DNA from: Bradyrhizobium sp. Ghvi
GTDB taxonomy: Bacteria; Pseudomonadota; Alphaproteobacteria; Rhizobiales; Xanthobacteraceae
Assembly: GCF_900115265.1 (NCBI RefSeq)
Contig: NZ_FOVU01000005.1
Coordinates: 434,001 to 498,000, forward strand
Direction of reading: 5' to 3'
DNA length: 64,000 bases
The notes below the pieces were generated by a model that saw only the letters and a list, made by a program, of their open reading frames with translations, was not told the DNA's origin and did not search any database. The stretch's first letter is position 1. Each line of letters opens with the position of its first letter. Below are positions 43,893-52,227 of the stretch, in pieces. Made by a program: the position numbers and the translations under genes.

Positions 43893-44708
43893 ATGACTGT
43901 TTTGGTGGCAGCGCAGCAAACTGAAACGCCCGACACGCTCCCCAGCCGCCAGGCGCGGCTCGCCTATCGCGGCGGCCAGGTCGGCTCGACCGCCGGCGTC
44001 GCCCCCGGCTTCGTCCAGGGCAATCTGGCGATCCTGCCGGCGGAATACGCCAGCGCCTTTCATCGCTTCTGCCAGCTCAATCCGAAGCCGTGCCCGATCA
44101 TCGGCATGTCCGACGTCGGCAGCCCGCACATTCCCGCGCTCGGCGCAGATCTCGACATTCGTACCGATGTGCCGCGCTACCGGATCTGGTGCGACGGCGA
44201 AGTCGTCGACGAGCCGACCGACATCACCAGCCACTGGCGCGACGACCTCGTGACCTTCGTGCTCGGCTGCTCGTTTTCATTTGAAGAAGCGCTGCTCGAG
44301 GAGGGCATGCCGATCCGTCACATCGAGCAGAATGTGCGTGTGCCGATGTATCGCACCAACATCGCCTGCGGCGTGTCAGGTCCGTTCGCGGGACCGATGG
44401 TCGTCTCGATGCGCCCGTTCAAGCCGGCGGACGCGATCCGCGCGGTGCAGATCACCTCGCGCTATCCGGCCGTGCACGGCGCACCCGTGCACCTCGGTCA
44501 TCCGCATCTGATCGGCATCAAGGACATCGCCAAGCCCGACTATGGTGATCCCGTGCGTGTCGCCGACGACGACATCCCGGTGTTCTGGGCCTGCGGCGTG
44601 ACGCCGCAATCGATCATCAACGCCGCAAAACTTCCGTTCGCGATCACGCATTCGCCCGGCCTGATGCTGGTGACGGATCTCAAGAACAGGGCCATGGCCG
44701 TGATTTAG
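43893..44708 (+). CDS. Putative hydro-lyase (DUF1445, D-glutamate cyclase-like)
   Basis: 271 residues. The family motifs GVAPGFVQGNLAILP, FVLGCSFSFEEALLEEG, MYRTNIACGVSGPFAGPMVVSMRPF and VFWACGVTPQ are intact. Proteins of this family are annotated as putative hydro-lyases; the eukaryotic relative acts as D-glutamate cyclase (interconversion with 5-oxo-D-proline). Divergent from a LysR regulator and 89 bp upstream of the Liv-type binding protein gene. Confidence 0.92.
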   Translation: MTVLVAAQQTETPDTLPSRQARLAYRGGQVGSTAGVAPGFVQGNLAILPAEYASAFHRFCQLNPKPCPIIGMSDVGSPHIPALGADLDIRTDVPRYRIWCDGEVVDEPTDITSHWRDDLVTFVLGCSFSFEEALLEEGMPIRHIEQNVRVPMYRTNIACGVSGPFAGPMVVSMRPFKPADAIRAVQITSRYPAVHGAPVHLGHPHLIGIKDIAKPDYGDPVRVADDDIPVFWACGVTPQSIINAAKLPFAITHSPGLMLVTDLKNRAMAVI

Positions 44709-44797
44709 TGGGCAGCCTCCGCTGCTTCTTCGGGCTTTACTGCATCCATCAATCGCTTCATTCGATCAGCCGAAATTCAGTAACAGGGGACTTTGCC

Positions 44798-46042
44798 ATG
44801 ACAATCACTCGACGCGACGTGCTGTTGGGAGCTACCGCCACTGCCGCGCTGGTGCCGCTCGCTGCGCGCGCCCAGACTTCCGAAGTCGTGATTGGCGTGA
44901 TCTATCCGTTCTCCGGCGGCAGCGCGCAGCAGGGCGTCGATGCGCAGAAGGCCTACGAGACCGCGCTCGAGGTCATCAACAAGAGCGCCGATTTTGATCT
45001 GCCGCTGGCGAAGGGCGAGGGCCTGCCCGGCCTCGGCGGCGCGAAGATCCGTCTTGTCTTTGCCGATCACCAGGCGGATCCGCAGAAGGGCCGCGCCGAA
45101 GCCGAGCGCCTGATCACGCAGGAGAAGGTCTGCGCCATCATCGGCACCTATCAGAGCGCGGTTGCCGTCACCGTCAGCCAGATCTGCGAGCGCTACCAGA
45201 TCCCGTTCGTCTCGGCCGACAACTCCTCGCCCAGCCTGCATCGCCGCGGCCTGAAATATTACTTCCGCGCCGCCCCGCATGACGAGATGTACTCGGCCGC
45301 GATGTTCGACTTCTTCGACGCCATGAAGAAGAAGGGCACCAAGATCGAGACGCTGTCGCTGTTCCACGAGGATACGATCTTCGGCACCGATTCCGGCAAT
45401 GCCCAGACCAAGATCGCCAGCGAACGCGGCTACAAGATCGTCACCGATATCAAGTACCGCGCCAACTCGCCCTCGCTCTCAGCCGAGGTGCAGCAGCTCA
45501 AGACCGCCAATGCCGATGTGCTGATGCCTTCGAGCTACACCACCGACGGCATCCTCCTGGTCAAGACCATGGCCGAGCTGGGTTACAAGCCGAATGCAAT
45601 CGTGGCGCAGGACGCCGGCTTCTCCGAGAAGGCGCTCTATGACGCCGTCGGCGACAAGCTTGAGGGCGTGATCTCGCGCGGCACTTTCTCGCTCGATCTC
45701 GCGCAGAAGCGCCCGATGGTCGGCAAGATCAACGACATGTTCAAGGCCCGCTCGGGCAAGGATTTCAACGACCTCACTTCCCGCCAGTTCATGGGCCTGA
45801 TCATCCTCGCCGACGCGATCAACCGGGCCAAGTCAACCGATGGCGAGAAGATCCGCGATGCGCTCGCCGCCACCGACATCCCGGGCGAGCAGACCATCAT
45901 GCCCTGGAAGCGCGTCAAGTTCGACGAGATGGGCCAGAACAACGACGCCGACCCGGTCTTGTTGCAATATGTCGGCGGCAAGTTCGTCACCATCTTCCCG
46001 CCGCAGGCCGCGATCGCGGAGGCGATCTGGCCGATGAAGTAA
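44798..46042 (+). CDS. ABC transporter substrate-binding protein, branched-chain amino acid (LivJ) type
   Basis: 414 residues from ATG 44798 with AGGGGA 7 bp upstream. A twin-arginine-like signal (TITRRDVLLGATATAALVPLAARAQ) is followed by a type I periplasmic-binding fold (VVIGVIYPFSGGSAQQG, then a KIRLVFADHQADPQKGRAEAERLI segment). The family takes up branched-chain amino acids, amides, or many other small acids. The permeases follow after a 192-bp gap containing a large hairpin. Confidence 0.93.
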   Translation: MTITRRDVLLGATATAALVPLAARAQTSEVVIGVIYPFSGGSAQQGVDAQKAYETALEVINKSADFDLPLAKGEGLPGLGGAKIRLVFADHQADPQKGRAEAERLITQEKVCAIIGTYQSAVAVTVSQICERYQIPFVSADNSSPSLHRRGLKYYFRAAPHDEMYSAAMFDFFDAMKKKGTKIETLSLFHEDTIFGTDSGNAQTKIASERGYKIVTDIKYRANSPSLSAEVQQLKTANADVLMPSSYTTDGILLVKTMAELGYKPNAIVAQDAGFSEKALYDAVGDKLEGVISRGTFSLDLAQKRPMVGKINDMFKARSGKDFNDLTSRQFMGLIILADAINRAKSTDGEKIRDALAATDIPGEQTIMPWKRVKFDEMGQNNDADPVLLQYVGGKFVTIFPPQAAIAEAIWPMK

Positions 46043-46097
46043 GCAGGCGGGGACCAAGCACTTGGGCGGAGTAGCCAATCGAGCTGCCTCCCAGCGA

Positions 46098-46185
46098 CGT
46101 CATTGCGAGCGAAGCGAAGCAATCCAGAAAACTATCCTCGGAGACAGTCTGGATTGCTTCGTCGCAAGAGCTCCTCGCAATGACG
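46098..46185. repeat. Palindromic repeat, family D, between livJ-like and livH-like genes
   Basis: Two nested perfect arm pairs: CGTCATTGCGAG (46098) with CTCGCAATGACG (46174), and CGAAGCAATCCAGA (46115) with TCTGGATTGCTTCG (46148). A very stable hairpin within an operon, similar in position to REP elements behind binding protein genes. Confidence 0.9.
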
Positions 46186-46234
46186 GAGGAGGTAGCTTCG
46201 GCTCTCATTCTGAGCGCATTTCGGGGGACGACTT

Positions 46235-47113
46235 TTGACAGCCCAAGCCATTATCCAGAGCCTCGCGAGCGGCCTCCTCATGGGCCTGCTCTACGGGCTG
46301 ATCGCGGTCGGCCTCGCGCTGATCTTCGGCCTGATGGACGTCACGAACTTCGCCCATGGCGAGTTCCTGATGATCGCGATGTACGTGTCGTTCTTCCTGT
46401 TCACGTTCTTCGCCATCGACCCCTTGCTTTCGGCGCCGCTGGTTGCGGCGGCGATGTTCGTATTCGGAGCGGTGATCTATCTCCTGATCGTACGCTTTGC
46501 CATGCGGGCCAAGACCAATGCCGGCATGGTGCAGATCTTCACCACGTTCGGCCTCGCCATCGTCTTGCGCGGATTGGCGCAGTTCTTCTTTACGCCCGAT
46601 TATCGCAGCATCCCGCAGTCCTGGCTCGGTGGCAAAACCATCTCGTTTGCCGGCATCTTCCTGCCGGAGCCGCAGCTGGTCGGTGCGCTGGTCTCGATTG
46701 CTGCCTTCGCCGGCCTCTATTTCTTCATCCACCGCACCGACTTCGGCCGCGCGCTGGAGGCCACGCGTGAAGATCCTGGCGCGGTCGCGCTGGTCGGCAT
46801 CGACAAAAACCGCGTGTTCGCGTTCGGCTGGGGCCTTGGCGCGGGGCTGGTCGGCCTCGCCGGTGCGATCATGGCGGTTTTCTTCTACATCTATCCCGAT
46901 GTCGGTGCGTCCTTTGCGCTGATCGCCTATGTCACCGTGGCGCTCGGCGGCTTCGGCAGCGTGTTTGGAGCCTTCGCCGGCGGCATCATCGTCGGCTTGG
47001 TCGAGGCGATGACCGCGTTGATGCTGCCACCCTCGCTGAAGTCGGTCGGCATCTATGCGGTGTACCTGCTCGTCGTCTTCATCCGGCCGCGTGGCCTGTT
47101 CGGGTCGATGTGA
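46235..47113 (+). CDS. Branched-chain amino acid-type ABC transporter permease (LivH)
   Basis: 292 residues, TTG start following GGGGA. Eight or so membrane segments, with LivH hallmarks GLLYGLIAVGLALIFGLMDVTNFAHGEFLM, FGLAIVLRGLAQFFF and the cytoplasmic EAA-like RALEATREDPGAVALVGID. Ends in PRGLFG. The livM-like start overlaps its stop. Confidence 0.93.
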   Translation: MTAQAIIQSLASGLLMGLLYGLIAVGLALIFGLMDVTNFAHGEFLMIAMYVSFFLFTFFAIDPLLSAPLVAAAMFVFGAVIYLLIVRFAMRAKTNAGMVQIFTTFGLAIVLRGLAQFFFTPDYRSIPQSWLGGKTISFAGIFLPEPQLVGALVSIAAFAGLYFFIHRTDFGRALEATREDPGAVALVGIDKNRVFAFGWGLGAGLVGLAGAIMAVFFYIYPDVGASFALIAYVTVALGGFGSVFGAFAGGIIVGLVEAMTALMLPPSLKSVGIYAVYLLVVFIRPRGLFGSM

Positions 47114-48096
47114 TGGACAAGAATTTTGCCGCGCGGCGTCGCCGCGACCTCATCATCGCCGCGGTGCTGGCTGCGCTGGCCGCGCTCGTGCCGCTGTTCG
47201 TGAAGGACGTCTACGTCCAGAACATCCTGATCCTGACCCTGATGTATGCGGCGCTGTCGCAGAGCTGGAACATCCTTTCCGGCTATTGCGGGCAAATCTC
47301 GCTCGGACATGCGCTCTATTTCGGCATCGGCGCCTACACCACCGAGCTCCTGTTCACCAAGTTCGGTGTGCTGCCCTGGTTCGGCATGCTCGCCGGGGGC
47401 ATGATCGCGGCCGTCATCGCGATGGCGCTCGGCTATCCCTTCTTCCGGCTGCGCGGCCATTACTTCGTGATCGCGACCATCGTCATTGCCGAGATCGGGT
47501 TGCTGCTGTTCCAGAACTGGGAGTGGGCGGGGGCTGCGATGGGCATCACCGTTCCCGTGCGCGGCGATAGCTGGTTGAAATTCCAGTTCCTGCGCAGCAA
47601 GCTGCCGTACTTCTATTTCGCGCTGGCGCTATGCTGCCTCGCCTGGTTCGTCACCTGGTGGCTGGAGGACTCCAAATGGGGCTTCTGGTGGCGCGCGGTG
47701 AAGGACAATCCGGAAGCGGCCGAGAGTCTCGGCGTCGTCGTGTTCAATTCCAAGATGGGCGCGGCCGCGGTTTCCGCCTTTCTCGTTGCCATCGGCGGCG
47801 CCTTCTACGCGCAGTTCCTCGCCTATATCGATCCGGAAAGCGTGATGGGGTTCCAGTTCTCGCTCTTGATGGCACTTCCGGCCGTGCTCGGCGGCATCGG
47901 CACGCTCTGGGGGCCGGTGCTAGGGGCAGCCATCCTGATTCCGATGACGGAGCTGACGCGATCCTTCATCGGCGGCTCCGGGCGCGGCGTTGATCTCATC
48001 GTCTACGGCACGCTGATCGTTCTGATTTCGCTGGCCCTGCCGCAAGGGTTGGTCAGCTTGTTCTCCCGCTCCAAGGCCAAGGGAGCCACACGATGA
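47113..48096 (+). CDS. Branched-chain amino acid-type ABC transporter permease (LivM)
   Basis: 327 residues from ATG 47113, overlapping the previous stop (TGATG). LivM motifs: WNILSGYCGQISLGHALYFGIGAY, YPFFRLRGHYFVIATI, RAVKDNPEAAESLGV and GGIGTLWGPVLGAAILI. It pairs with the LivH-like protein as the membrane channel. Overlaps the next ATPase gene by 4 bp. Confidence 0.93.
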   Translation: MDKNFAARRRRDLIIAAVLAALAALVPLFVKDVYVQNILILTLMYAALSQSWNILSGYCGQISLGHALYFGIGAYTTELLFTKFGVLPWFGMLAGGMIAAVIAMALGYPFFRLRGHYFVIATIVIAEIGLLLFQNWEWAGAAMGITVPVRGDSWLKFQFLRSKLPYFYFALALCCLAWFVTWWLEDSKWGFWWRAVKDNPEAAESLGVVVFNSKMGAAAVSAFLVAIGGAFYAQFLAYIDPESVMGFQFSLLMALPAVLGGIGTLWGPVLGAAILIPMTELTRSFIGGSGRGVDLIVYGTLIVLISLALPQGLVSLFSRSKAKGATR

Positions 48097-48824
48097 CCGC
48101 GCTACTTGAAACCCGCGGCGTCTGGCAGCGCTTCGGCGGCCTTATCGCCAACAGCGACGTCTCGATCTCGGTCGGACGCGGCGAGATCGTCGGCCTGATC
48201 GGTCCGAACGGCGCCGGGAAGTCGACGCTGTTCAATCTGATCGCCGGCGTCCTGCCGCCGACGCAAGGCTCGATCTGGTTCGACGGCGAGGATGTCACCC
48301 ACATGCCCGCGGCCGAGCGCTGCCAGCGTGGGGTGGGGCGAACGTTCCAGGTCGTCAAGAGCTTCGAGACCATGACTGTTATCGACAACGTCATCGTCGG
48401 CGCGCTGGTGCGCAACACGGTGATGCGCGAGGCGCGCCGCAAGGCGTACGAGGTGCTCGAGTTTACTGGCCTTGCCGCGCGCGCCGACGTGCTTGCAAGC
48501 GATCTCGTTCCGGCCGAGAAGCGCCGCCTCGAAGTCGCCCGAGCGCTCGCGACCGAACCGAAATTGCTGCTGCTCGACGAAGTCCTCACTGGCCTGACGC
48601 CGACCGAGGCGCAGACCGGCGTGGCGCTGGTGCGCAAGGTGCGCGATGCCGGCATTACCGTGCTGATGGTCGAACACGTCATGGAGATCGTGATGCCGCT
48701 GGTCGATCGCGCCATCGTGCTCGACCTCGGCAAGGTGCTCGTCGAGGGCAAGCCCGCCGAGGTCGTCCGCGATCCCAAGGTGATCAAGGCCTATCTGGGA
48801 GATCGTCATGCTGTCAGTGCATGA
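48093..48824 (+). CDS. ABC transporter ATP-binding protein (LivG type)
   Basis: 243 residues. Walker A GPNGAGKST (37-45), Q-loop in GRTFQVVKSF, Walker B LLLLDE (Asp162, Glu163), H-loop His in VEHVME. The signature motif is unusual: where LivG proteins usually have LSYGQ or LSGGQ this reads Leu138-Val-Pro-Ala-Glu142. Overlaps livM-like (4 bp) and livF-like (17 bp) genes. Confidence 0.93.
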   Translation: MTALLETRGVWQRFGGLIANSDVSISVGRGEIVGLIGPNGAGKSTLFNLIAGVLPPTQGSIWFDGEDVTHMPAAERCQRGVGRTFQVVKSFETMTVIDNVIVGALVRNTVMREARRKAYEVLEFTGLAARADVLASDLVPAEKRRLEVARALATEPKLLLLDEVLTGLTPTEAQTGVALVRKVRDAGITVLMVEHVMEIVMPLVDRAIVLDLGKVLVEGKPAEVVRDPKVIKAYLGDRHAVSA

Positions 48825-49512
48825 AGTCACGACCGCCTATCAGGGCCTGGTCGCGATCTCCGCGGTCAGCATCGAGGTCACCAAGGGCGAGATCGTCTGT
48901 GTCGCCGGTGCCAACGGGGCCGGCAAGTCGACGCTGCTGAAGTCGATCGCTGGCGCCGAGAGGCCGCGCTCGGGCACGGTGACCTTTGACGGCAAGCGGC
49001 TCAACGGCATGGCGCAGCATCACATCACGGCGGCGGGCATCGCCTATGTTCCGGAGAATCGCCGGCTGTTTCCCCGCTTGTCGGTGCGCGACAATCTTCG
49101 CCTCGGTAGCTATCTCTACCGCGGCGAGGCCGACCGCGAGGGACCGCTGGAGCTCGTCTTCAAGCTGTTCCCGCGCCTGTCCGAACGGCTCGATCAGCGC
49201 GCCGAGACGCTCTCCGGCGGCGAGCAGCAGATGCTCGCGATCGGCCGCGCGCTGATGACGCGTCCGCGGCTTCTGATGCTCGACGAGCCTTCGCAGGGCA
49301 TCATGCCGAAGCTCGTCGACGAGATTTTTCAGGCGGTGAAGCTCATTCGCGACTCCGGCATGACCGTCCTGATCGTCGAGCAGCGCATGGCCGAGTGCCT
49401 CGAGATCGCCGACCGCGCCTACATCCTGCAAACCGGCCGCGTGCTGATGCAGGGGCCCGCCGCGGAGATCAAGGGCAACCCGGATGTGCGGAAGGCGTAT
49501 CTGGGGCTGTAG
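48808..49512 (+). CDS. ABC transporter ATP-binding protein (LivF type)
   Basis: 234 residues. Walker A GANGAGKST, canonical signature LSGGEQQM, Walker B LLMLDEPSQGIMP, H-loop in IVEQRM; LivF-typical AYVPENRRLFPRLSVRDNL. Forms the ATPase heterodimer with the LivG-like protein, so one of the two composite sites keeps a normal signature. Last gene of the transporter operon; a large family E repeat follows. Confidence 0.94.
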   Translation: MLSVHEVTTAYQGLVAISAVSIEVTKGEIVCVAGANGAGKSTLLKSIAGAERPRSGTVTFDGKRLNGMAQHHITAAGIAYVPENRRLFPRLSVRDNLRLGSYLYRGEADREGPLELVFKLFPRLSERLDQRAETLSGGEQQMLAIGRALMTRPRLLMLDEPSQGIMPKLVDEIFQAVKLIRDSGMTVLIVEQRMAECLEIADRAYILQTGRVLMQGPAAEIKGNPDVRKAYLGL

Positions 49513-49536
49513 CTCTCCGGACTGGCGCCAAAAACT

Positions 49537-49666
49537 CCGCCGTCATCCTGAGGTGCGCGCCCTTGCGCGCCTCGAAGGATGCGCCGCGAGTGCCTGTAGC
49601 CCATCCTTCGAGGCTTCACCTTGCGATGCGGTGCATCGCAAGGCTCGCACCTCAGGATGACGGCGG
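49537..49666. repeat. Palindromic intergenic repeat, family E
   Basis: Perfect 21-bp terminal arms at 49537-49557 and 49646-49666 (core GTCATCCTGAGGTGCG and its complement), with inner hairpins such as CTTGCGATG/CATCGCAAG. Lies between convergent livF-like and otnC genes; a short family D-like fragment (ATTGCGAGCGCAGCGAAGC) follows at about 49699. Confidence 0.85.
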
Positions 49667-49725
49667 TGTATGTGGCAGGCGTTGCCACGTTCTCCGTTAT
49701 TGCGAGCGCAGCGAAGCGGCGTGGC

Positions 49726-50397
49726 TCAGTGCCCGTGCTCCGGCAGTGCCACCCCGAAAACCTTCACCAGATCCTTCACCTGCTCCGGTGATAGATACCG
49801 CGGGTTCATCCCGCGCAGCAGCAGATACAGCCTTGCCGTTTCCTCCAGCTCCTCCGTCGCGAACACCGCCGCTTCCAGTGTGTCGCCGGCGACGACAGGG
49901 CCGTGATTGGCGAGCAGCACGGATGAATATTTCCCGGCCAGTCCCTTGATCGCGTCCGCAACCGCGGGATCTCCCGGACGGTAGTAGGGCACGAGCGCAG
50001 TGGCGCCGCATTTCATCAAATAATAGGCCGTCATCGGCGGCAGCGCCGCACGCGGGTCGATCTCGGGGAGCATCGAGAGCGCGACCGAATGCGTCGAATG
50101 CAGATGCACGATCGCGCGCGAACTGCCCCGCGTATCGTAGAGTGCGGTATGCAGCGGAACTTCCTTTGTCGGCGCATCGCCCGACACCAGCCGGCCCTGT
50201 TCGTCCAGCCGCGACAGTTTTGCGGGATCGAGGAAACCGAGCGAGGCGTTGGTCGGCGTTACCAGCCAGCCGCCGCCGTCCAGCCGAACGCTGATATTGC
50301 CGGAGGAGCCCGGCGTCAGCCCGCGCTCGAACAGGGACCGTCCGAACCGGCAGATATCCTCGCGCAGCCTTGTTTCGTTGCTTGTTTCAGATTTCAT
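49726..50397 (-). CDS. otnC: 3-oxo-tetronate 4-phosphate decarboxylase OtnC (class II aldolase family)
   Basis: 223 residues from ATG 50397; ATG 50406 is nearly as likely and neither has a strong ribosome site. Class II aldolase fold: SGNISVRL, APTKEVPLHTALY, metal-binding His pair in HLHSTHSVAL and a third His in LLANHGPVV. OtnC decarboxylates 3-oxo-tetronate 4-phosphate to dihydroxyacetone phosphate. Assignment rests on the divergent ltnD-otnI-otnK set. Confidence 0.9.
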   Translation of the reverse strand: MKSETSNETRLREDICRFGRSLFERGLTPGSSGNISVRLDGGGWLVTPTNASLGFLDPAKLSRLDEQGRLVSGDAPTKEVPLHTALYDTRGSSRAIVHLHSTHSVALSMLPEIDPRAALPPMTAYYLMKCGATALVPYYRPGDPAVADAIKGLAGKYSSVLLANHGPVVAGDTLEAAVFATEELEETARLYLLLRGMNPRYLSPEQVKDLVKVFGVALPEHGH

Positions 50398-50511
50398 GGC
50401 CGTCATGCCCGCTTGTCTCACGCTTTGGCAGCGCGGCCAAGCCGTGTTATTCGAGATCGCGAGCCGTCGCAAAGGCCGGCCGTCCAGGAAACGTTCGCAA
50501 GGGTTAGTTGT

Positions 50512-51429
50512 ATGTCCACCTCCACGTCACCACACCAGCGCATCGCCGTCATCGGGCTTGGCTCGATGGGGTACGGCATGGCGACCTCGCTGAAGCGGGC
50601 CGGCCACGCCGTGACCGGCTGCGATGTTTCGGCGGACGCTGTGGCGCGTTTTGTGAAGGAGGGCGGCGCCGGCGCGAAGACGCCGGCCGAAGCCGCCAAA
50701 GATGCTGACATCGCCGTCAGCGTCGTGGTCAATGCCGCCCAGACGGAAGCGATCCTGTTCGGCAAGGATGGTGTCGCGGAGACCCTGCCGAAGGATGGTG
50801 TCTTCATCTCCTCCGCCACCATGGATCCCGACGTGGCCCGGCGCCTCGCGAAACAGTTGGAAACGACCGGCAGGCATTACCTGGATGCACCGATCTCCGG
50901 CGGGGCGCAGCGCGCCGCGCAGGGCGAGCTGACGATTCTCGCGTCCGGCAGCCCGGCAGCTTTTGCGAAGGCGCGGCCCGCGCTCGATGCCATGGCCGCA
51001 AAGCTCTACGAGCTCGGCGATGCGGCCGGGCAGGGCGCCGCCTTCAAGATGATCAACCAGTTGCTGGCGGGCGTGCACATCGCTGCCGCCAGCGAAGCGA
51101 TGGCGTTCGCGGCCAAGCAGGGCCTCGACATCCGCAAGGTCTACGAGGTGATCACCGCATCTGCCGGCAATTCCTGGATGTTCGAGAACCGCATGCCACA
51201 CGTGCTGGATGGCGACTACACGCCGCGCAGCGCGGTGGAGATCTTCGTCAAGGACCTCGGCATCATCCAGGACATGGCGCGTAGCGCCAGATTCCCGGTG
51301 CCCGTCTCCGCCGCAGCCCTCCAGATGTTCCTGATGACATCAGCCGCCGGCATGGGCCGTGACGACGATGCGTCGGTGGCGCGGATGTACGCGCAGGTCA
51401 CCGGCGTCAAGTTGCCTGGCGACAAGTAG
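50512..51429 (+). CDS. ltnD: L-threonate 2-dehydrogenase LtnD
   Basis: 305 residues from ATG 50512 (AAGGG 8 bp upstream); the upstream open frame runs over otnC. Beta-hydroxyacid dehydrogenase family: GLGSMGYGMA (15-24), DAPISGGAQRAAQGELTI, and the catalytic Lys in GAAFKMINQLLAG. Oxidises L-threonate at C2 with NAD+, the entry step; the isomerase and kinase genes follow directly. Confidence 0.93.
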   Translation: MSTSTSPHQRIAVIGLGSMGYGMATSLKRAGHAVTGCDVSADAVARFVKEGGAGAKTPAEAAKDADIAVSVVVNAAQTEAILFGKDGVAETLPKDGVFISSATMDPDVARRLAKQLETTGRHYLDAPISGGAQRAAQGELTILASGSPAAFAKARPALDAMAAKLYELGDAAGQGAAFKMINQLLAGVHIAAASEAMAFAAKQGLDIRKVYEVITASAGNSWMFENRMPHVLDGDYTPRSAVEIFVKDLGIIQDMARSARFPVPVSAAALQMFLMTSAAGMGRDDDASVARMYAQVTGVKLPGDK

Positions 51430-51444
51430 AGAAGAGGATCTGCA

Positions 51445-52227
51445 ATGCCCCGTTTCGCAGCCAACCTCTCGATGATGTTCACCGAGGTGCCGTTCCTCGA
51501 TCGCTTCGATGCTGCCGCGCAAGCCGGTTTCACCGCTGTCGAATTCCTCTTTCCCTACGAGCATCCGGCGGAGATCGTCGGCGAGCGGCTCAAGCGCAAT
51601 GGCCTGACGCAAGCGCTGTTCAATTTGCCGCCGGGCGACTGGAATGCGGGCGAGAAGGGCTTCGCGGCGCTGCCATCGCGCTTCCCCGATCTCAAGGCGA
51701 GCCTGGAAACGGCGCTGCCTTACGCCAAGGCGACCGGCGTCAAGCGGCTGCATTTGATGGCGGGCATCGCCAATCGCGGTGAGCGCCTCGCCATCGAGGC
51801 GTTCTATAAATCGGTGGCCTGGACCGCGGAATTCTTCGCGCCGCACGGCATCGATATCGTCCTCGAGCCGATCAACGCGCGCAACGTGCCCGGCTACTTC
51901 CTCAACGATTTCGGTTTCGCCCGCGACCTGATCCAGGAGTTGCGGCTTCCGAACCTGAAGCTCCAGTTCGACATCTATCACTGCCAGATCATTCATGGTG
52001 ACGTCACCATGCGGCTGCGCGAGATGATGCCGATCATCGGCCATGTCCAGATCGCCAGCATTCCCTCGCGCAACGAGCCCGATGGCGAGGAGCTGAACTA
52101 CCCGTTCCTGTTCGAAGAGCTCGACCGGCTCGGCTATGCCGGCTTCGTCGGCTGCGAATACAATCCGCGCGGCAAGACCACCGATGGTCTTGCCTGGTTC
52201 AAACCGTATGCGGGAGTGAAGCCGTGA
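51445..52227 (+). CDS. otnI: 2-oxo-tetronate isomerase OtnI (hydroxypyruvate isomerase family)
   Basis: 260 residues. AP endonuclease 2-like TIM barrel: FAANLSMMFTEVPFLDRF, VEFLFPYEHPA, metal-binding Glu in VLEPINARNVPGYFL and the second in GYAGFVGCEYNPRG. Converts 2-oxo-tetronate to 3-oxo-tetronate. GAAGAGG ribosome site; overlaps the otnK start by 4 bp. Confidence 0.95.
   Translation: MPRFAANLSMMFTEVPFLDRFDAAAQAGFTAVEFLFPYEHPAEIVGERLKRNGLTQALFNLPPGDWNAGEKGFAALPSRFPDLKASLETALPYAKATGVKRLHLMAGIANRGERLAIEAFYKSVAWTAEFFAPHGIDIVLEPINARNVPGYFLNDFGFARDLIQELRLPNLKLQFDIYHCQIIHGDVTMRLREMMPIIGHVQIASIPSRNEPDGEELNYPFLFEELDRLGYAGFVGCEYNPRGKTTDGLAWFKPYAGVKP

Noticed and set aside
48093..48824. LivG-like gene as a pseudogene because of its signature motif
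   Set aside because: The frame, Walker A, Walker B and H-loop are intact and it overlaps its neighbours as in a working operon.
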